Origin: SHZI01 sp040080965
Lineage (GTDB): Bacteria; Pseudomonadota; Gammaproteobacteria; Steroidobacterales; GCA-2729495
Length of the DNA: 64,000 nucleotides
Direction of reading: 5' to 3'
Assembly: GCA_040080965.1 (NCBI GenBank)
Contig: JBEBHH010000005.1
Location: 73,658-137,657, forward strand
The notes beneath the pieces were generated by a model, which had not been told where the DNA came from, made no database searches, and saw only the letters and a program-made list of their open reading frames with translations. The position numbers and the translations under genes were made by a program. Shown here in pieces: positions 1 through 7,881 of this stretch (positions within the stretch are counted from its first letter, which is position 1; each line of letters begins with the position of its first letter).

Positions 1-752
1 TTCCAGCCGGTCTGGCCGGCGCCCGGGCTGATCGCCACCTTGCGCGGCCCCTTCAGCTGGCAGCGGTAGGTGCCCAGGTTCACGCCGGCCTTCGGGTCCA
101 CGGTGAACACCGAAGCCGTATTGATGTAGCGGCCGCCGTCCCCGGGATTCACCTGCATGAAGGGGAACGTCGTGAGGTCGATCTGGTCCCCGGTCAGCAC
201 GACTTCCTTGCACAGGGCTTTCTCGCGGGGCACCAGCACCGGCGGGATCTCCGGGTAGCGGCCGCCGTTCTTCTGCGCGAGCTGTATGAGATGCGCCCGC
301 GCCCTGCGGAACGTCGCGGTACCGCTGGACGGGTCGGGCTCCAGGCCGAGCGCCAGGCATTCCGCATCCCACGGACCCAGGTAGTTGCCGACCACGGGGC
401 CCTTCAGCCACCGGCCGCCGATCTTCACCTCGCTGAAGAGCAGGGCCGGCGCACCCTCGAGCCCGTGGCGCTCCACCAGCCGGTACATGAGCGCCGTCGC
501 CTCGTAGGCGTCCTGGTCCACCCGGTCGATGCGGAGCAGCTTCCCCCGGGCATCCAGTGCTTCGATCATCCCGCGCATGGTGTCGAAGGGGCCGGTGGGG
601 CCGGACGACCGGGCAGAGCGCCGGGACGATCCCGCCGGGACGGGCCCTGTGCCAGCGCCTGTGGCGCAGCCGGTTGCCGCCAGCGCTACAGCTGCGCCCA
701 GCGAACTTCCGGCCACGAACGTCCGGCGGGTGAGGGGCGGGGTCTTCGGCAT
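1..752 (-). CDS. UbiD-family decarboxylase, Tat-exported, 3' end outside window
   Basis: The reading frame is open from an ATG at 752 to the window edge, giving about 250 residues. UbiD-family enzymes are prenylated-FMN-dependent (de)carboxylases. The N-terminus has a twin-arginine motif (TRRTFVA, residues 8-14), a hydrophobic stretch and then TGC at 27-29, so this may be a Tat lipoprotein. The body matches the complete neighbour at 808-2430 segment by segment: DQDAYEATALMYRL, INTASVFT and NLGTYRCQLKGP. The GTYR arginine corresponds to the conserved UbiD active-site arginine. The gene starts 55 bases after the stop of that neighbour, so the two form a tandem pair in one operon. The catalytic glutamates lie outside the window. 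The substrate is unknown. Confidence 0.8.
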   Translation of the reverse strand, partial: MPKTPPLTRRTFVAGSSLGAAVALAATGCATGAGTGPVPAGSSRRSARSSGPTGPFDTMRGMIEALDARGKLLRIDRVDQDAYEATALMYRLVERHGLEGAPALLFSEVKIGGRWLKGPVVGNYLGPWDAECLALGLEPDPSSGTATFRRARAHLIQLAQKNGGRYPEIPPVLVPREKALCKEVVLTGDQIDLTTFPFMQVNPGDGGRYINTASVFTVDPKAGVNLGTYRCQLKGPRKVAISPGAGQTGW

Positions 753-807
753 GGCGCGTCTCCCGATGGTTAGGCAGACCATAGCACCGCCGGCGTGAAC
801 GCAATCC

Positions 808-2430
808 TCAGGCTTCGGGTGGAGTCCACCTGCCGACCAGCTTCTCCCACCGCTCATCCACCCGCGCGAAGGACTCCGGCGCCTGGGCCACCAGCAGCGA
901 CCGGTTCTCCTGCTGCCAGGCCGCCGGCCCGCCTTCGTCGGGCAGCGCCCGGGTGGCATCCACCACGATCTTGCTGGTCCGGTCGGGATCGCCCAGGCTG
1001 GGATCGAGCTGATGCCCGCGCAGGCCGGTCAGCACCTTGTTCGCGCCCTTGGGCTGCCAGCGCGCGCCGGTGGCGTGGAGCACGGCCAGGGTGTCCAGCA
1101 CGTCAATGTCGTCGTCCACCACGATCACGACCTTCGCCATGCCCACCCGGCGAGCCATGATCTCGCCCACGGCCAGCCCGTCGCCGGCCTTCTGCTTGCG
1201 GATGCTCACGAAGCCGAAGCCCGGCAGCTCCGAGGGTGTGTGGGCGAAGGTGACGTTCGGCGCCTCCGCCTGCAGGCCGCGCAGGGAGGACATGTTGGCC
1301 GTGGCCGACGGCGCACCGCGATTCACGCCGGTGAACTGGTTGACGACCCAGGGGTCCCGCCGGTGCGTCACCCGCGTGACGTTCATCCAGAAGTTCTCGG
1401 CCTTCTTCCGGCCCATGTAGCCGCGCATCTCGCCGAAGGGGCCCTCGGGCAGCATCGGCTGGTCCAGCGGGATCTCCCCCTCGATCACCATCTCCGCGTG
1501 GGCCGGCACCAGGATGTCGTTGGTCTCCGACTTCACGACGGGCAGGGGGCGGCCGCGCAGGCCACTCACCAGCTGCAGCTCGTCCGGATTGCCCATGCCG
1601 ATCTTGGACGTCGAGACCAGCCACGTGATGGGGTCCTGCCCCAGCACGATGGAGACCTTCGCGATCTTCTCGCCGCGCTCCTTCATCTTCGTCAGCATCT
1701 GCCAGCCGCTCTGGCCCGGCTCGGGATTTACGCCAAGGAGGCGGGGACCCTTGAGCTGGCAGCGGTAGGTGCCGAAGTTGCCGCCGCCCTCGGGATCCCG
1801 CGTGAAGACCGAGCCTGTGTTGACGTAGCGGCCGGCGTCGGCCGGATTGGACTGGATGAAGGCGAACTTCGTGAGGTCGATAGCGTCGCCGGACAGGATC
1901 ACCTGCTTGCAGGGCGCGTCGGCGACGGACACTTCCTGGCACGCGGTGGTGGGAAATTTCCCGTCCTTCAGCAGCTCCGCGGCGCGGGCGATGGCGGCCC
2001 GGTAGGTGGCGCGGCCGTCGCCGGGCACGGGCTCGATGCCGAGCGCCACGGCCTCCGTGTGGTAGTGGCCGTACTGGTTCACCAGTACGGGGCCCTGTAC
2101 CCAGCGGCCCTCGATCTTCACCTCGTCGACGAGAAAGGCCGGCGTACGGTACAGCCCGAACTCGTCGATGAGTCGGTACATGAGTGCCGTGGCTTCGTAG
2201 GCGTCCTGGTCCAGGCGCGGGATGCGGATCAGCAGGCCGCGGCGGTCTAGTTCGGCCACGTAGTCCCGCAGGGAGTCGAAGGGGCCGTAGCCCCAGCCGG
2301 GGGCCGCTGAGGCCGGTGGGCGGCCGCGAGGTGCGGCGCCAGCCTCGAGCGCCGTGGCTGCGAGTCCCAGGCCGACGGTGGCGGCCACCAGTTCCCGGCG
2401 GTTCAGGTGATTACGGTTCGTCTTGTCCAT
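808..2430 (-). CDS. UbiD-family decarboxylase with Tat signal
   Basis: This 540-residue protein belongs to the UbiD family of prenyl-FMN-dependent (de)carboxylases. Residues 1-34 look like a Tat signal (NRRELVA with RR at 11-12, then a hydrophobic run ending GAA). The active-site arginine is in GTYR (R223), and the glutamate cluster is in HAEMVIEGEI (E313, E318) followed by EGPFGEMRGY. A start 30 bases further upstream is possible, but AGGAGG lies five bases before the ATG at 2430, which fixes the start. A paralogue follows directly downstream. No ubiX or verF-like prenyltransferase is in the window, so cofactor supply must come from elsewhere. Export of a folded, cofactor-loaded UbiD protein is inferred from the Tat motif. 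The substrate is unknown. Confidence 0.85.
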   Translation of the reverse strand: MDKTNRNHLNRRELVAATVGLGLAATALEAGAAPRGRPPASAAPGWGYGPFDSLRDYVAELDRRGLLIRIPRLDQDAYEATALMYRLIDEFGLYRTPAFLVDEVKIEGRWVQGPVLVNQYGHYHTEAVALGIEPVPGDGRATYRAAIARAAELLKDGKFPTTACQEVSVADAPCKQVILSGDAIDLTKFAFIQSNPADAGRYVNTGSVFTRDPEGGGNFGTYRCQLKGPRLLGVNPEPGQSGWQMLTKMKERGEKIAKVSIVLGQDPITWLVSTSKIGMGNPDELQLVSGLRGRPLPVVKSETNDILVPAHAEMVIEGEIPLDQPMLPEGPFGEMRGYMGRKKAENFWMNVTRVTHRRDPWVVNQFTGVNRGAPSATANMSSLRGLQAEAPNVTFAHTPSELPGFGFVSIRKQKAGDGLAVGEIMARRVGMAKVVIVVDDDIDVLDTLAVLHATGARWQPKGANKVLTGLRGHQLDPSLGDPDRTSKIVVDATRALPDEGGPAAWQQENRSLLVAQAPESFARVDERWEKLVGRWTPPEA

Positions 2431-2544
2431 GGCATCCTCCTGACATCGACGTTTGGGCACTACGTAACCGCCAAATCCCTCAGCAGTCGAGACAAGCTGG
2501 CCCCTCCTGCTTAACGCAAGGACCAGAGTTCCTGTTGAACGCGG

Positions 2545-3318
2545 TTAACTCGTCAATTGATCGATAGCTGCTCTCGCCCAGCGCTTAACTGATCCTTGGG
2601 AATGCTCCTCGACCTCTAGAAGCAATGGGATATGAATTGGATCCCCGGATTGGCCAAGAACTTTGCAAAGCCATGCGACTGCATCCGCGAGCTCAGCATC
2701 GCTGCCAATGTTCGTGTAGCGCGATTGAAGCTGCGCTCTTACGATCTCGATAATAGCCGCGTCTTGCAGGTATGAGTTGTAGGCGATGCTTGCCCCCGCG
2801 TGCACCAGTTGCGGGCTGTCAGCCCTCAGCATATTCATCACTCGCTGCCGTGGGATGTCGACAGATGGCACGTCCGACACGCCCGCCGCAATGACTGGGT
2901 TCCAGCGGGCGAAATCCGGCAATACTCGTAGGGCAGATTCTGCGTGGCGCTTGAGCTTCCCTCTGTTTGTACCTCGAAGGACCGTGACGATCGTGCTCAG
3001 GTACTTTTCCTGTCCTGAGAAGGCGAGAACTTGCACCTGCCAGGAACTGTATTCGAGCCCATCGGTCCCGTTCCTGCTCTTATAGTTTTCTAGTAAGTCA
3101 GAAGCGACATTGTCAAAAAGCCGCGTGTCGGAGATGCCACTCCATTTGATCTGACGGGCAATCAGCTTGATATCACTCTTTTCCGCCGCAAGCTCCGCGA
3201 TGAGTGCATCCACTTCGCGGTCGAGATCCGCCTGGGTTGCCATGGCGGGACTGGTCGATATACCGAACAAGAGTGCAGTGATAGTCACGGTCAAGAGCCT
3301 GGTAGCTATGTACTGCAT
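2545..3318 (-). CDS. secreted protein of unknown function, HEAT-like helical repeats
   Basis: I do not recognise the family. The 257-residue product starts with a standard signal peptide (hydrophobic residues 7-22, likely cleavage after PAMA at 24-27). The rest is predicted mostly helical, with short paired helices reminiscent of HEAT or armadillo repeats (LLENYKSR, LKRHAESALRVLP, SVKRWARAAIDQL). There are no obvious catalytic motifs. Base composition is clearly lower in GC than the flanking genes and codon use includes more A/T-ending codons, so recent acquisition is possible. It lies about 115 bases upstream of the UbiD pair on the same strand, with no clear evidence of a shared transcript. 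A periplasmic scaffold role is only a guess. Confidence 0.6.
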   Translation of the reverse strand: MQYIATRLLTVTITALLFGISTSPAMATQADLDREVDALIAELAAEKSDIKLIARQIKWSGISDTRLFDNVASDLLENYKSRNGTDGLEYSSWQVQVLAFSGQEKYLSTIVTVLRGTNRGKLKRHAESALRVLPDFARWNPVIAAGVSDVPSVDIPRQRVMNMLRADSPQLVHAGASIAYNSYLQDAAIIEIVRAQLQSRYTNIGSDAELADAVAWLCKVLGQSGDPIHIPLLLEVEEHSQGSVKRWARAAIDQLTS

Positions 3319-3656
3319 GACACTACGTCCCTGATGCCCAGTGCACTTAGACTACCGCACGGCGACCCCCGCATGCTTGGTGGCTGGCCGATGTCGGGGT
3401 CTCCGACTCGCGTCCCGACCTTCCTTCTATCTTGGCGAACTCCATAGATTCCAGGGGTGCGCCGGCGTTCGGGAGGGTGAGGCGATCAGTCGCAGTGCGG
3501 CGCAACTGCTGTACACGCCGAAGCAACCAAAGCGCGGCTCGCTGGCACTATGTGGATAGGCTTGAAGAGTCTCGGGGGCGGAGATGTCGCGGGACGTTCC
3601 TAGAGCCCCCACCACTCGCGCCCTCGTGGTGCCGGCGGTCACGGCGGACCACCTGG
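3319..3656. other. intergenic region without a supported gene
   Basis: This stretch of 338 bases separates the secreted helical protein from hslU. Short overlapping open frames exist on both strands (about 70 codons) but lack ribosome sites and protein-like composition. A 6-bp inverted repeat (CACCAC/GTGGTG near 3609-3633) lies just beyond the hslU stop and could be a weak terminator. I see nothing else. Confidence 0.5.
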
Positions 3657-4985
3657 CTACAGGATATAGCGGCTCAGATCCTGGTCCTTGACCAGGCTCC
3701 CCAGCTGGGCCTCCACGTAGGCGGCATCGACGGTCAAGTGCCGGCCGCCTTGGTCGGCAGCCTCGAAGGACACCGTCTCCAGCAGCCGTTCCATGACTGT
3801 ATGCAGGCGGCGGGCGCCGATGTTCTCCTGCTCGCTGTTCACGTGGAAGGCGATCTCGGCCAGGCGCCGGACGCCCGACGCGTCGAACTCGATGGTGACG
3901 CCTTCCGTCGCCATGAGCGCAGCGTACTGGCGGGTCAGCGAGGCATCCGGCTCGGTGAGGATCCGCACGAAATCCTCGGTGGTCAGCGCGTCCAGCTCCA
4001 CGCGGATCGGGAAACGGCCCTGCAGCTCGGGAATCAGGTCGGAGGGCTTCGAGGCGTGGAATGCGCCCGAGGCAATGAACAGGATGTGGTCGGTCTTCAC
4101 CATGCCGTACTTGGTGTTGACCGTGCAGCCTTCGACGAGGGGCAGCAGGTCCCGCTGCACGCCTTCCCGGGACACATCGGCGCCCTGGGTCTCGCCGCGC
4201 CGGGCGACCTTGTCGATCTCGTCGATGAAGACGATGCCGTTCTGCTCGACGTTTTCGAGGGCGGCAGACTTCAGGTCCTCCTCGTTGATCAGGCGGCTGG
4301 CCTCCTCGTCGATGAGCAGGCGGAAGGCTTCCTTCACCTTCAGCTTGCGCGACTTGCGGCGGCCCGAGCCCATGTTCTGGAACAGGCTCTGCAGCTGGCT
4401 GGACATCTCCTCCATGCCGGGCGGGGCCATGATCTCCACGCCCATGGGCACGGCGGCAAGGTCCACCTCGATCTCCTTGTCGTCCAGCTTCCCCTCGCGA
4501 AGCATCTTGCGGAATTTCTGCCGGGTCTCCGAGTCCCGGGATTCCTGCGGCGAGGTGAAGCCGGCGGACGGCGGCGGGAGCAGGGCATCCAGTACTTTCT
4601 CCTCGGCAGCGTCCTCGGCCCGGTGCCGGACCTTCTGGGTCTCGCGCTCCCGGGTCAGCTTCACCGCGGCGTCCATCAGGTCCTTGATGATGCTGTCGAC
4701 TTCCCGGCCGACGTAGCCCACCTCGGTGAACTTGGTGGCCTCCACCTTGATGAAGGGCGCCTGGGCCAGGCGCGCGAGGCGGCGGGCAATCTCGGTCTTG
4801 CCCACGCCGGTGGGGCCGATCATCAGGATGTTCTTTGGCGTGATCTCGCCCTGCAGGGGCTCACCCACCTGCATGCGCCGCCAGCGGTTGCGGAGCGCGA
4901 TGGCCACGGCCCGCTTCGCCGGATCCTGGCCGATGATGTACTTGTCCAGCTCCTGGACGATCTCGCGGGGCGTCATCTGGGACAT
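3657..4985 (-). CDS. hslU: HslU, ATPase subunit of the HslVU protease
   Basis: HslU is the AAA+ unfoldase that feeds substrates into the HslV peptidase chamber in the cytoplasm. The 442-residue length matches the family. Visible motifs are Walker A GPTGVGKT (57-64), the substrate-gripping pore loop GYVG (90-93), Walker B FIDE (253-256), a sensor-2 arginine in ENIGARRLHT and the C-terminal tail ending RYIL, which docks into HslV. The intermediate I-domain spans roughly residues 105-235. The start at MSQMTPREIV was chosen because it aligns with the E. coli N-terminus; the frame continues upstream only by reading through hslV out of frame. It follows hslV by 20 bases. Confidence 0.97.
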   Translation of the reverse strand: MSQMTPREIVQELDKYIIGQDPAKRAVAIALRNRWRRMQVGEPLQGEITPKNILMIGPTGVGKTEIARRLARLAQAPFIKVEATKFTEVGYVGREVDSIIKDLMDAAVKLTRERETQKVRHRAEDAAEEKVLDALLPPPSAGFTSPQESRDSETRQKFRKMLREGKLDDKEIEVDLAAVPMGVEIMAPPGMEEMSSQLQSLFQNMGSGRRKSRKLKVKEAFRLLIDEEASRLINEEDLKSAALENVEQNGIVFIDEIDKVARRGETQGADVSREGVQRDLLPLVEGCTVNTKYGMVKTDHILFIASGAFHASKPSDLIPELQGRFPIRVELDALTTEDFVRILTEPDASLTRQYAALMATEGVTIEFDASGVRRLAEIAFHVNSEQENIGARRLHTVMERLLETVSFEAADQGGRHLTVDAAYVEAQLGSLVKDQDLSRYIL

Positions 4986-5005
4986 GGCAAAAAGGTACCG
5001 GACAC

Positions 5006-5551
5006 TTAGTTTTGTTGGTTTTCCAGCACTTCGACGGTGATGTGCTGGTTTGTGTAGATGCAGATCTTGCCGGCGATCTCCAGGCTCTTGCGGACGATCT
5101 GCTCGGCGGCAAGGTCGGAGTTCTCCAGGAGCGCCCGGGCGGCCGCCTGGGCGAAGGGCCCGCCGGAGCCGATGGCCATCAGGTCGTCTTCTGGCTCGAT
5201 CACGTCGCCGTTGCCGGAGATGATCAGGGACTTCTCCCTGTCCGCAACGCAGAGCAGCGCCTCCAGCCGGCGCAGGCGCCGATCCGTGCGCCACTCCTTG
5301 GCCAGCTCGATGGCGGCGCGGCTCAGGTTGCCGTACTGCTCCAGTTTGCCCTCGAACAGCTCGAAGAGCGTGAAGGCGTCAGCCGTGCCGCCGGCAAACC
5401 CCGCCAGCACCCGGCCGCCCGCCAGGCGCCGGACCTTGCGGGCGTTGCCCTTCATGATGGTGTTGCCGAGGGTGACCTGGCCGTCGCCGCCCACGGCGAC
5501 CGAGCCGTTACGGCGGACGGAGACGATGGTGGTGCCGTCGAATTGCTGCAT
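5006..5551 (-). CDS. hslV: HslV, peptidase subunit of the HslVU protease
   Basis: HslV is the proteasome-beta-like threonine peptidase that assembles as a double hexamer and is activated by HslU. The 181-residue product contains the mature N-terminus TTIVSVRR starting at residue 7, GDGQVTLGNT, FAGGTADAFTLFE and GNGDVIEPEDDL. The catalytic nucleophile should be Thr7, exposed after removal of a six-residue leader (MQQFDG). This leader is longer than the single methionine of E. coli HslV. hslU follows immediately, forming the expected operon. A palindromic terminator separates hslV from the upstream cysteine-repeat gene, so its promoter should lie in 5552-5611. No clear sigma-32 site could be confirmed there. 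Confidence 0.96.
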   Translation of the reverse strand: MQQFDGTTIVSVRRNGSVAVGGDGQVTLGNTIMKGNARKVRRLAGGRVLAGFAGGTADAFTLFELFEGKLEQYGNLSRAAIELAKEWRTDRRLRRLEALLCVADREKSLIISGNGDVIEPEDDLMAIGSGGPFAQAAARALLENSDLAAEQIVRKSLEIAGKICIYTNQHITVEVLENQQN

Positions 5552-5611
5552 GGAGGCCCGCTTGTTCCGGGTTATTTGGCCGACAGTCTATCTGGGGGCG
5601 GCTCCAGAAAA

Positions 5612-5652
5612 GAAAAGGGGGGAATTGAGGCATGTCCCCAATTCCCCCCTTT
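5612..5652 (-). terminator. palindromic rho-independent terminator
   Basis: A perfect inverted repeat of about 14 bp (arms AAAGGGGGGAATTG and CAATTCCCCCCTTT) encloses an 11-base loop. On the minus strand it is followed by the T-rich run TTTTCTTTTC. It sits nine bases past the stop of the cysteine-repeat gene (5662) and before hslV, so it should end that transcript. The AATTGGGGACATG segment also resembles dispersed palindromic repeats seen in other gammaproteobacteria, so it may be a mobile palindrome recruited as a terminator. Confidence 0.75.
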
Positions 5653-5661
5653 GCCGGGAGG

Positions 5662-6153
5662 TCAGTTCGCCTTGGGCGGCGGACCGCCCATCCGGTCCTT
5701 CATCTTCTGGCGGGCCTCTTCCTTCATCTCGTCGCACCTGGCCGGGTCTGCCTTGCACTTCGCCTCCAGCTCGGCCCGCTTGGCCTTCATCTGCTCGCGC
5801 TGTTCCTCGCACTTTGCGGGATTGGCCTTGCAGAATTCCTGGCGCTCGGCCCGCTTGGCCTGCATCTGCTCCCGCTGCTCCTTGCACTTCTCGGGATTGG
5901 CCTTGCAGAACTCCTTGCGCTCGGCCTTCTTGTCCTTCATCGCCGCCCGCTGCTCTTCGCATTTCTGCGGGTTGGCCTTGCAGAACTCTTCACGTTTGGC
6001 TCGAGCCTCATCGCACTTTCCGGGATTTTCCTTGCAGACTTCCTTGCGGGGCATCGGGGGCGGGCCGCCGCCGTCGTCGGCTGTGGCAACCAGCGGGCTG
6101 CCCAGGACGGCGAAGATCGCGATGGTGGAAAACACGGCTTGCTGCATTCGCAT
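5662..6153 (-). CDS. secreted cysteine-pair repeat protein, unknown function
   Basis: I do not recognise a named family. The 163-residue protein has a signal peptide (residues 1-25, ending VATA) followed by five repeats of about 22-25 residues. Each begins with a cysteine pair of the form CK(A/E)(N/D)PxKC and continues into a charged helix rich in E, K, R and Q (for example EEQRAAMKDKKAERKEF). The pattern predicts long helices pinned by regularly spaced CX6C pairs, which could be disulphides or metal or haem ligands in the periplasm. No CXXCH haem motif is present. The C-terminus is Gly/Pro-rich. Comparable Lys/Glu-rich CX6C repeats occur in small hypothetical proteins of proteobacteria. The gene is monocistronic, with a terminator directly behind it. 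Confidence 0.7.
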   Translation of the reverse strand: MRMQQAVFSTIAIFAVLGSPLVATADDGGGPPPMPRKEVCKENPGKCDEARAKREEFCKANPQKCEEQRAAMKDKKAERKEFCKANPEKCKEQREQMQAKRAERQEFCKANPAKCEEQREQMKAKRAELEAKCKADPARCDEMKEEARQKMKDRMGGPPPKAN

Positions 6154-6216
6154 AGGGGTGGCTCCTGCTGAAGTGGAAACGACTATAACGCCCGAGCCTG
6201 AACGCCGGTTGACACC

Positions 6217-6240
6217 GGTCGCGCCTGAAGGCGCTCCTAC
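6217..6240 (+). repeat. REP-like palindrome, single unit
   Basis: The sequence GGTCGCGCCTGAAGGCGCTCCTAC forms a hairpin with a GCGCC/GGCGC stem. The same unit appears inverted at 11830-11853 and as a pair at 49546-49601. Its last bases (CTAC) contain the complement of the xerC stop codon TAG (6237-6239), so the repeat supplies the end of the xerC reading frame. Confidence 0.85.
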
Positions 6241-7142
6241 GTCTTCTTCAGGCGAGCGCGCGGATGGGCCTTGTCGTACACCTGGGCCAGGTGCTGGAAA
6301 TTCAGGTGGGTGTAGATCTGGGTGGTGCTGATGTCCGCGTGGCCCAGCATTTCCTGCACGCTCCGCAGGTCGCTGCTGGACTCCAGCAGGTGCGTCGCAA
6401 AGCTGTGGCGGAAGAGGTGGGGGTAGACCCGCTGGGACACGCCGGCTCGCAGGGCCCAGTAGTTGACGCGCATCTGCACCGTCCGCGGGCTGATGCGCCT
6501 GCCCCGGGGCCCGACGAACAGCGCCTTCTCCTCGATTGTCGCCATCTGCACCCGCACCTTGAGCCAGGCGGTGATTTCCGTCCGGGCGTGGCGGCCCACC
6601 GGCACGATGCGGGTCTTGTTGCCCTTGCCGGTAACCCGGACGGTACCGTCAGCCAGGTCCACGGCACCCAGGTCCAGGCCCACCAGCTCGGAGAGGCGCA
6701 GGCCGGACGAGTAGAACAGTTCCAGCATGGCGCGGTCCCGCGCGGTCTCGGGTTCGTCGCCTTCGATCTTCAGCAGCTGGGCCATCTGGTCCACGTCCAG
6801 CGTGTTCGGCAGCTTGCGGGGTGCCTGGGGCGCCGAGACGTCGGCCCCCGGGTTGCTCTTCATCTCGCCCTCGCGGATCAGGTAGTTCATCAAGCTGCGG
6901 GCGCCCGAGAGGCGGCGCTGGATGCTCCGGGGCGACAGGCCACCGGCGTGGCTCACGGCGGCGAAGCGCCGCAGGTGATGGGAGCGCAGTTCGGTGAAGG
7001 CGGGGATCTCGTACCGGTCGCAGAACTCCGCCAGGCAGACCAGGTCGCGGCGGTAGCTCTTGGCGGTGTTCTCGGACAGCCGGCGTTCGAGCTTCAGGTG
7101 CTCGAGGAAGCGTTCAGCGGTCTTCCAGTGCCGCGCGTCCAT
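6237..7142 (-). CDS. xerC: XerC, site-specific tyrosine recombinase
   Basis: XerC resolves chromosome dimers at dif together with XerD at the division septum. The protein has 301 residues, the usual length. The N-terminal core-binding SAM-like domain spans about 1-95 and the catalytic domain about 110-295. The full catalytic set is visible: Arg149 (SGLRLSEL), Lys173 (TGKGNK), His242 and Arg245 (HLFRH), His268 (LGHAD) and the nucleophile Tyr277 (IYTHL). It follows the DUF484 gene and dapF on the same strand, the conserved order in gammaproteobacteria, which argues for housekeeping XerC and against a mobile-element integrase. Its stop codon lies inside a REP unit. Confidence 0.96.
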   Translation of the reverse strand: MDARHWKTAERFLEHLKLERRLSENTAKSYRRDLVCLAEFCDRYEIPAFTELRSHHLRRFAAVSHAGGLSPRSIQRRLSGARSLMNYLIREGEMKSNPGADVSAPQAPRKLPNTLDVDQMAQLLKIEGDEPETARDRAMLELFYSSGLRLSELVGLDLGAVDLADGTVRVTGKGNKTRIVPVGRHARTEITAWLKVRVQMATIEEKALFVGPRGRRISPRTVQMRVNYWALRAGVSQRVYPHLFRHSFATHLLESSSDLRSVQEMLGHADISTTQIYTHLNFQHLAQVYDKAHPRARLKKT

Positions 7143-7170
7143 TCGCGGAGGCCCCTTTGGCGGCCGGGAA

Positions 7171-7881
7171 TCAGGCGGCGGATCGCGTCCGCAGGGCGCA
7201 GCTCACGAGTTCGCCGAGCCGGGCCAGGAAGTCGATGCTCATGCCCGGGTGAAAGTGGTCGGAGTCCCGGCTGCCCACTGCCAGGAAGCCCAGCTCGGCC
7301 TTCTGCCCGAGCGGCACCAGCGCCACGGAGCCGATTTCCACGTTGCCGGCGCCGAACAGGAAGTCCCGCTGGGCGTCGCGCACCTGGCCACAGCGCGGGG
7401 CATGGGCCTGCAGGAAGGTGCGGAAGGACGCGATGGCGGGGTCGTCCCGGTCCACCACCCGCAGGAAACGGCCGGTGGTCGCCCCTCCCGCCGGGTCTTC
7501 AAAGACGACCAGCACGGACTGGTCCGCGTTGAACGACACCCGGAGCTGCTCCTCCAGCACCTGCACCACGCCGGCCTGGTCCGGGGCGGCCAGCATGAGC
7601 ATGGCCAGCGCGTGGATGCGGGACGCCAGCGCGTCATTGCTGCGGGCGACGTCGAGGAGATCCTTGAGCTTGCGCTCGAGCTTGAGGTTTTTCTGGCGGA
7701 GCACCAGAACCTGCCGCTCGACGAGAGACACCGCCGGCCCGCCCGCGTCGTGGGGCAGCCTGAGGCTGTTCAGCAGGACGGAGTGGCGCTCGAAGAAATC
7801 GGGGTTGGCCTGGAGGTAGTCGGCAATGGCGTCTTCGGTGAGAGCGGGGTCCGCGACGTGCTGCTGTTTCAGCGTGCTCAT
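7171..7881 (-). CDS. DUF484 family protein
   Basis: A 236-residue cytoplasmic protein of the DUF484 family. It has an N-terminal helical part with a coiled coil around residues 50-75 (LRQKNLKLERKLKDLL) and a C-terminal GAF-like domain from about 80 to the end (ending with GFLAVGSRDSDHF and LARLGELVSCAL). Its biochemical role is not established. The start ATG at 7881 overlaps the dapF stop in an ATGA arrangement, so the two are translationally coupled. Position between dapF and xerC is the conserved gammaproteobacterial order. GAF folds often bind small ligands, but no ligand can be inferred here. Confidence 0.9.
   Translation of the reverse strand: MSTLKQQHVADPALTEDAIADYLQANPDFFERHSVLLNSLRLPHDAGGPAVSLVERQVLVLRQKNLKLERKLKDLLDVARSNDALASRIHALAMLMLAAPDQAGVVQVLEEQLRVSFNADQSVLVVFEDPAGGATTGRFLRVVDRDDPAIASFRTFLQAHAPRCGQVRDAQRDFLFGAGNVEIGSVALVPLGQKAELGFLAVGSRDSDHFHPGMSIDFLARLGELVSCALRTRSAA

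Noticed and set aside
1012..2250. A 412-codon plus-strand frame opposite the UbiD gene
   Set aside because: Low-complexity His/Gly/Leu translation and exact antisense position to a gene with clear catalytic motifs.
3319..3656. Two overlapping small frames of about 70 codons
   Set aside because: No ribosome site, no protein-like composition, and frames on both strands overlap each other.
6237..7142. Tyrosine recombinase as sign of an integrated element
   Set aside because: The dapF-DUF484-xerC order is conserved housekeeping; no attachment repeats or phage genes are nearby.
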